From NCBI RefSeq assembly GCF_022095675.1, contig NZ_JAHYSG010000014.1:83595-147594 (forward strand): 64,000 nucleotides of DNA, given 5' to 3'. The stretch is from Dactylosporangium sp. AC04546 (GTDB taxonomy: Bacteria > Actinomycetota > Actinomycetes > Mycobacteriales > Micromonosporaceae). Position 1 is the stretch's first letter; every line of letters starts with the position of its first letter. Below, piece by piece: positions 60,419 through 64,000 of this stretch. The position numbers were made by a program, and so were the translations under genes. The notes beneath the pieces are model-generated. The model saw only the letters and a list, made by a program, of their open reading frames with translations. It made no database searches and was not told the origin of the DNA.

Positions 60419-61471
60419 GTGCGACTGGGTGTGCTCGTGTTCGCCGTGGTGCTGGCGGGTTGTTCGTCCACTGCGGCGCCTTCCGCGGCGCCGCCGCCGT
60501 CGTCGGCCGGTGCTGCGGCGTCGCCGTCCGGTTCGCCGTCGCCTTCGGCGCCGGTCGATCTGCGGCTCGTCTTCGCGGGCGACGTGCATTTCATGGACCG
60601 CACCGCGGTACTGCTGAAGCACCCGTCCACCGCGTTCGGCCCGATCGCGCCGACGCTCGCCGACGCCGACCTGACGATCGTGAACCTGGAGACGGCGATC
60701 ACTTCCCGCGGTACCGCGGAACCCAAGACCTACCACTTCCGCACGACACCGGTCGCGATCGATGCCTTGAAAGCCGCGGGTGTCGATGCGGTGAGCATCG
60801 CGAACAACCACACCCTGGACTACGGCCGCGTGGGGCTGCTGGACACCCTCGACGCCCTCGGTGCGGCCTCCTACCCGGCGTTCGGGGCGGGGCGGAACGT
60901 CGACGCGGCGTACGCGCCCTGGCTGACTACCGTGCGGGGCGTGCGTATCGCCGTCCTCGGCTTCAGCCAGGTGGGCGAGCTGGCGTCGAGCTGGGCGCCG
61001 GGCGCCGACAAACCGGGCATCGCGATGGCGTTCGACACCGACCGCGCGGTGGCCGCGGTGACCGCCGCCCGCCGGCAGGCCGACCTGGTGATCGTGTTCA
61101 ACCACTGGGGCGACGAGGGCAACAGCTGCGCGAACTCGGCCCAGAAGACCTTCGCCGGCAAGCTGGCGGCCGCGGGCGCCGACGTGATCGTGGGGGCGCA
61201 CGCGCATACGCTGCAGGGCTCGGGCTGGCTCGGGCAGACGTTCGTGGCGTACGGGATGGGCAACTTTCTGTGGTACGGCCCGTCGAAGAGCACCGAGACG
61301 GGCGTCCTGCGCCTCACCGTCCGTGGCCGCTCAGTGACGTCGTCCGAGTTCCTCCCGGCGGTCGTCTCCGACACGGGCCAGCCGAAGCTCCTGACGGGCG
61401 CCGCGGCCACCCGGCTGAGTGACCGCTACGCCGGCCTGCGCCGCTGCGCGGGCCTGTCGGGTCCCCCGTGA
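60419..61471 (+). CDS. CapA-family lipoprotein
   Basis: A 350-residue exported protein with the lipobox VLAGCSS, a Ser/Pro/Ala linker, and a CapA-type calcineurin-like phosphoesterase domain: LVFAGDVHFMDR, LTIVNLETAITSRG, DAVSIANNHTLDYG, VFNHWGDEGN and IVGAHAHTLQG supply the metal ligands. CapA proteins take part in poly-gamma-glutamate or related envelope processes; capBC partners are not present here, so this is a stand-alone member. Start GTG 60419. Flanked on both sides by tRNA-Gly copies. Confidence 0.88.
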   Translation: MRLGVLVFAVVLAGCSSTAAPSAAPPPSSAGAAASPSGSPSPSAPVDLRLVFAGDVHFMDRTAVLLKHPSTAFGPIAPTLADADLTIVNLETAITSRGTAEPKTYHFRTTPVAIDALKAAGVDAVSIANNHTLDYGRVGLLDTLDALGAASYPAFGAGRNVDAAYAPWLTTVRGVRIAVLGFSQVGELASSWAPGADKPGIAMAFDTDRAVAAVTAARRQADLVIVFNHWGDEGNSCANSAQKTFAGKLAAAGADVIVGAHAHTLQGSGWLGQTFVAYGMGNFLWYGPSKSTETGVLRLTVRGRSVTSSEFLPAVVSDTGQPKLLTGAAATRLSDRYAGLRRCAGLSGPP

Positions 61472-61569
61472 CCTGCGGCGACGCGCCGAATCGGGATACC
61501 GGTTTGGCATGGGGGTTGGGGGTCAGCTAAAGTTTGCATCCGTCGCCGGGAGTAGTCGGGCCGGGCGGT

Positions 61570-61642
61570 GCGGACGTAGCGCAGCTGGTAGCGCATCACC
61601 TTGCCAAGGTGAGGGTCGCGGGTTCGAATCCCGTCGTCCGCT
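61570..61642 (+). tRNA. tRNA-Gly (anticodon GCC)
   Basis: Complete 73-base cloverleaf, no encoded CCA (the acceptor is followed by TCGG). First gene of a Gly-Cys-Val tRNA cluster. Confidence 0.97.
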
Positions 61643-61657
61643 CGGGATAGTCACCAC

Positions 61658-61728
61658 GGTGGGGTGGCCGAGAGGCGAGGCAACGGCCTGCAAAGCCGTG
61701 TACACGGGTTCAAATCCCGTTCCCACCT
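61658..61728 (+). tRNA. tRNA-Cys (anticodon GCA)
   Basis: Seventy-one bases, acceptor GGTGGGG/TCCCACC, anticodon arm ACGGCCTGCAAAGCCGT with GCA, T-arm GGGTTCAAATCCC. No encoded CCA. Confidence 0.95.
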
Positions 61729-61762
61729 CGAGACCGCCGCACGACTGTGGGGCACTCAGCTA

Positions 61763-61837
61763 GGGCGATTGGCGCAGTGGGAGCGCGCTTCCTTGACACG
61801 GAAGAGGTCACTGGTTCAAACCCAGTATCGCCCACCA
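61763..61837 (+). tRNA. tRNA-Val (anticodon GAC), integration target
   Basis: Seventy-five bases including an encoded CCA: acceptor GGGCGAT/ATCGCCC, anticodon arm CTTCCTTGACACGGAAG with GAC, T-arm CTGGTTCAAACCCAG. The integrase gene follows 118 bp downstream, so the 3' end is the likely attachment core; the same segment is duplicated, inverted, at 54761-54798 and 56471-56523. Confidence 0.96.
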
Positions 61838-61855
61838 CATGAAAGACCAGGTCAC

Positions 61856-61885
61856 GGCCGGTTCTCCTGATCAAGGGGACCGGCC
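61856..61885 (+). terminator. Terminator of the tRNA cluster
   Basis: ggccggttctcc (61856-61867) pairs with ggggaccggcc (61875-61885) with one or two imperfections around tgatcaa, 19 bp after tRNA-Val. Confidence 0.7.
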
Positions 61886-61954
61886 GATTCCCGTTCCCGA
61901 CCCTCGTTGGGAGAGATCTGGGAGACGATCTTTGCGGCGTCGCGGTAACCACGG

Positions 61955-63463
61955 TCAGCCCTCCGCCCGCAGCAGTTGATCGAGCGCCCCGACGGGCGAG
62001 CCCGGACTCAGCCGGCGCCGCTCGGCTAGCGCGGCCCGCCACACGTCGGTCAGCCCGTCGAGCAGCCGTTGCGTCATGCCCGCCGTGATGTGTGCGTACA
62101 GCGCCTGGACCGATCCGTCCGCGTGGCCCATCTGCGCGTCCATCAGCGTCGCCGGGGTCCCGAGTTCGACCATCATCGTCTTGTACGAGTGACGAAGCCC
62201 ATGCGGCGTGAGGCTCGGCGCGACCGGTGCCCAGCAGCACTCCGCCCGGCCCGCCGCGTTACGGCCCCGCACCGGCACGCCAGGCCACGGCTCCGCCAGC
62301 AGCGGCACCGGCCGCGGTGCATGCGGAGCCTTGCCCGGATACCACCCGGTTGCCGCCGGACGGAACAGCCAGGTGGCGAAGCCGTTGCGCCGCCAGTGCG
62401 GCGCCAGGACGCCGCCGACCACGCCCCGGACGTACCCGAGATCGGCGATCGCGCCCTCGACGCGTACCCGGGTGGCATCGGCCGCCGTCCCGTGCCCGTT
62501 GAGCACCCCGGAGACCGTACCGACCGACACGCCAGCCCGCCGGGCCACGTCCGCAAGCCGGGGACCAGGCTGACGGGCCGCGTGGTTGGCCGCCCGGTGC
62601 CCGCTGAACACGTACCGGTGGCCATGGCATCCGCACGGCCCCGACCGGGTCCCGGCGACGTGGTCGCCGAGCAGGTCCGACAGCCAGCCGGGCACCGTGA
62701 TGGTCCGGCGCGACTCGTCCTTGGGCGGGCAGCGCTCGAACACGCCGTTGTCGAGCTCGTAGAGCTGCCACTCCACCCGCACGGACGACGGGCGCACGTA
62801 CTTCGTCTCCAGGCCGACCAGTTCGCCCCACCGCATGCCGGTGAACCCGAGCGTCGTGACCGCCACGAACTCGTCGTCACGCCCCGAGAGCAGCGCCGCC
62901 CGCTCGGCGACGAGCAGCACGCCGAGGGCGTCCGTGATGACCTTTTCGGCGGCCCGGTGCTGCGCACGGCCGACCCGCTTGCCCCGCCCGCGCCGCTTCG
63001 CGACCGGGTTCGCCGTGACGAGCCCGTCCTCCAGGGCGTCGGCGAAGACCAGGTGCAGCAGCGCCCGCCAGGAGCGGATGCTCGAATCGGCGTACCCGGA
63101 CGCCCGTTCCTTGCGCTCCCACGCCAGTACATCCGGCCGCTGGATCGCCGCCAGCTCCCGGCCCTGGAACGCGGGCAGGAGGTGCTCCTCCAGCCGGCGG
63201 CGGTAGTTCTGCATCGTCGACGCGGCGAGATCCTGCCGGGCGTACCAGTCGTTGACATAGTCCTCGAACAGCACGCGAGCGGCCGGTTCGGTCCGGCGGC
63301 CGTTACGGACGCCGACCTCCGCCTCGTTCGCGGCCTGCTCCGCCTCCCGCTTCGTGCGGAACCGCACCGTGGCGCCAGTGCTGTCCTTGACGGTGCCGTA
63401 CGAACCCGACGCCATCTTGTACCGGGCACGCCAGTACGTGCCACGCTTCTCCGCGTACCCCAC
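61955..63463 (-). CDS. int: Tyrosine-type integrase with inserted LacI-like helix-turn-helix
   Basis: A 502-residue site-specific recombinase. An arm-binding N-terminus (KRGTYWRARYKM) and a core-binding domain (FEDYVNDWYARQDLAASTMQNYRRRLEEHLLPAF) precede the catalytic domain: Arg211 in GFTGMRWGEL, HGLRH (His421, Arg424), MGHAD (His447) and the nucleophile Tyr456 in ALYAHI. Between the first Arg and the HXXR box lies a LacI-type HTH, residues 302-346 (RLADVARRAGVSVGTVSGVLN and TRVRVEGAIADLGYV). Typical relatives are about 400 residues, so the extra length is this insertion. GTG 63463 with GGGAGGAG upstream. It probably integrates the element into tRNA-Val. Confidence 0.92.
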   Translation of the reverse strand: MGYAEKRGTYWRARYKMASGSYGTVKDSTGATVRFRTKREAEQAANEAEVGVRNGRRTEPAARVLFEDYVNDWYARQDLAASTMQNYRRRLEEHLLPAFQGRELAAIQRPDVLAWERKERASGYADSSIRSWRALLHLVFADALEDGLVTANPVAKRRGRGKRVGRAQHRAAEKVITDALGVLLVAERAALLSGRDDEFVAVTTLGFTGMRWGELVGLETKYVRPSSVRVEWQLYELDNGVFERCPPKDESRRTITVPGWLSDLLGDHVAGTRSGPCGCHGHRYVFSGHRAANHAARQPGPRLADVARRAGVSVGTVSGVLNGHGTAADATRVRVEGAIADLGYVRGVVGGVLAPHWRRNGFATWLFRPAATGWYPGKAPHAPRPVPLLAEPWPGVPVRGRNAAGRAECCWAPVAPSLTPHGLRHSYKTMMVELGTPATLMDAQMGHADGSVQALYAHITAGMTQRLLDGLTDVWRAALAERRRLSPGSPVGALDQLLRAEG

Positions 63464-63490
63464 AGACCCTCTCCTCCCTCCGATTCGTGG

Positions 63491-63823
63491 TCACGCTGCC
63501 GGACGGGCGTTCCCGACACGCGGAGCCCGCTGCGGCGCCCGAGCCCGGAGCCGGGACGCCGCCAGATCCGGCTCGGTCTGCTGCGGCCGTGCGACCGCAA
63601 CCACCGGCGCCGCGATCTCATCAACCGGCACCACCTCGAACCGCCGGATGATCTCCGCAACGTGTTCCTCGGTGAACCGGTAGCTGCCCGCCACCCGTAC
63701 ATGCGGGACCCGGCGGCGCCGCGCCTGTTCCTTGACCCACCACTCCGAGCAGCCCAGCCGATCGGCGACCTGCGCCGGGCGCAGCAGCGCCGCCGAGCCT
63801 CTCGATTGGCCTGTGCCTGCCAT
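63491..63823 (-). CDS. xis: Excisionase-type helix-turn-helix protein
   Basis: A 110-residue protein with a MerR/excisionase-like HTH at residues 14-60 (LLRPAQVADRLGCSEWWVKEQARRRRVPHVRVAGSYRFTEEHV) and a Pro/Ala/Arg-rich tail. It lies 27 bp upstream of the integrase on the same strand, the standard xis-int order of actinomycete integrative elements. Start ATG 63823 with TAGGGAG upstream. Needed for excision, if the family role holds. Confidence 0.85.
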   Translation of the reverse strand: MAGTGQSRGSAALLRPAQVADRLGCSEWWVKEQARRRRVPHVRVAGSYRFTEEHVAEIIRRFEVVPVDEIAAPVVAVARPQQTEPDLAASRLRARAPQRAPRVGNARPAA

Positions 63824-63855
63824 CGCGTGCGTACTCCCTAGTGACTCGATCTGGT

Positions 63856-63872
63856 GTCAAGCTCGGCTTGAC
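63856..63872. promoter_or_regulatory. Operator-like dyad upstream of xis-int
   Basis: GTCAAGC-TCG-GCTTGAC is a perfect 17-bp inverted repeat in the 62-bp gap before the excisionase. On the minus strand its end provides TTGACA (63860-63855), a possible -35 box for xis-int, so a repressor here would hold the element silent. Confidence 0.55.
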
Positions 63873-63885
63873 AGGGAATCGACGT

Positions 63886-64000
63886 TCATGCGGCCAGGGC
63901 CGCCAGGTCGGCAAGTGCGGCTTCGTGGTGCTCGCGGGCCATCGCGGCGGAGGTGTTGGCGAGCATGGCGTCCGCGGTGGTGTGCCATCCGGCGCCGACG
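63886..64000 (-). CDS. C-terminus of an unidentified element protein (right edge)
   Basis: The last 37 codons of a minus-strand frame (ending MAREHHEAALADLAALAA) run in from the right edge and stop at 63886. It is upstream of xis-int on the same strand and therefore probably belongs to the integrated element. Too short to assign a family. Confidence 0.5.
   Translation of the reverse strand, partial: VGAGWHTTADAMLANTSAAMAREHHEAALADLAALAA

Noticed and set aside
54456..64000. Complete prophage
   Set aside because: Only integrase, excisionase and one truncated frame are visible; there are no capsid, tail, terminase or lysis genes inside the window.

Overview
The window is very GC-rich DNA, packed with genes on both strands, with many GTG/TTG starts and ATGA/GTGA overlaps. 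Gene content points to an actinomycete, most likely Micromonosporaceae (Actinoplanes/Dactylosporangium-like): a hisI-trp-lgt block, bioB followed by a BsaP-type auxiliary gene, SigE-family sigma factors, a F420-type (DDN) oxidoreductase, a DUF5709 protein, and a tRNA-linked integrative element. The family-level assignment is an inference from content and style, not from a search.

Layout. 1-1010: truncated Ala/Glu-rich repeat protein. 1307-9068: hisI-trpE-Trp membrane protein, then a LigD-type polymerase and a convergent serpin wedged in, then trpC-trpB-trpA. 9096-14047: secreted PQQ-like propeller, SGNH hydrolase, NUDIX hydrolase, lgt and an FAD monooxygenase. 14083-17237: biotin cluster, bsaP-bioB divergent from bioF-bioD. 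17277-23111: PIN protein, kinase-like protein, thymidylate-kinase-like protein, L,D-transpeptidase, MocR regulator with divergent APC permease, DUF5709 protein. 23181-29051: sugar ABC transporter with GH1 beta-glucosidase, and a divergent ROK regulator with a palindromic operator. 29052-30428: 1.4 kb without a credible gene, holding about 21 GTCGAC-centred palindromes in tandem, then a promoter framed by LacI-type palindromes. 30429-33089: secreted protein with two discoidin domains and a beta-helix-like catalytic part. 33262-39255: response-regulator fragment, LtrA, ArsR/SRPBCC pair, pentapeptide protein, geranylgeranyl-reductase-like protein and a decayed TnpB-type gene. 39340-46621: carbonic anhydrase, SDR genes and paired regulators (HxlR, LysR, ArsR-like). 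46686-54455: acidic low-complexity protein, F420-type oxidoreductase, AlkZ-like glycosylase, RecQ helicase, WhiG/FliA-like sigma factor, VOC protein with a 52-aa companion, and a SigE-type sigma factor with a membrane partner.

54456-64000 is shaped by integration at tRNA-Val genes. An intact tRNA Gly-Cys-Val cluster (61570-61837) abuts a tyrosine integrase and an excisionase, the left end of an element that runs out of the window. About 5-7 kb to the left lie three partial tRNA-Val 3' ends and a decayed piece of the same integrase, all in the opposite orientation. A second, identical tRNA-Gly also lies inverted across capA. Between these scars are an HPF1/DUF2228-like gene, an orphan sensor kinase, yaaA and a PHP-type phosphoesterase.

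How the genes work together. The trp and bio blocks are tightly overlapping biosynthetic operons. The sugar transporter, GH1 enzyme and ROK regulator form a self-contained oligosaccharide uptake unit, and the neighbouring discoidin enzyme could supply its substrate outside the cell. Several regulator/target pairs sit back to back with visible inverted repeats between them (MocR/APC, ROK/ABC, HxlR/NmrA-like, LysR/SDR). No CRISPR array, rRNA or riboswitch was seen.
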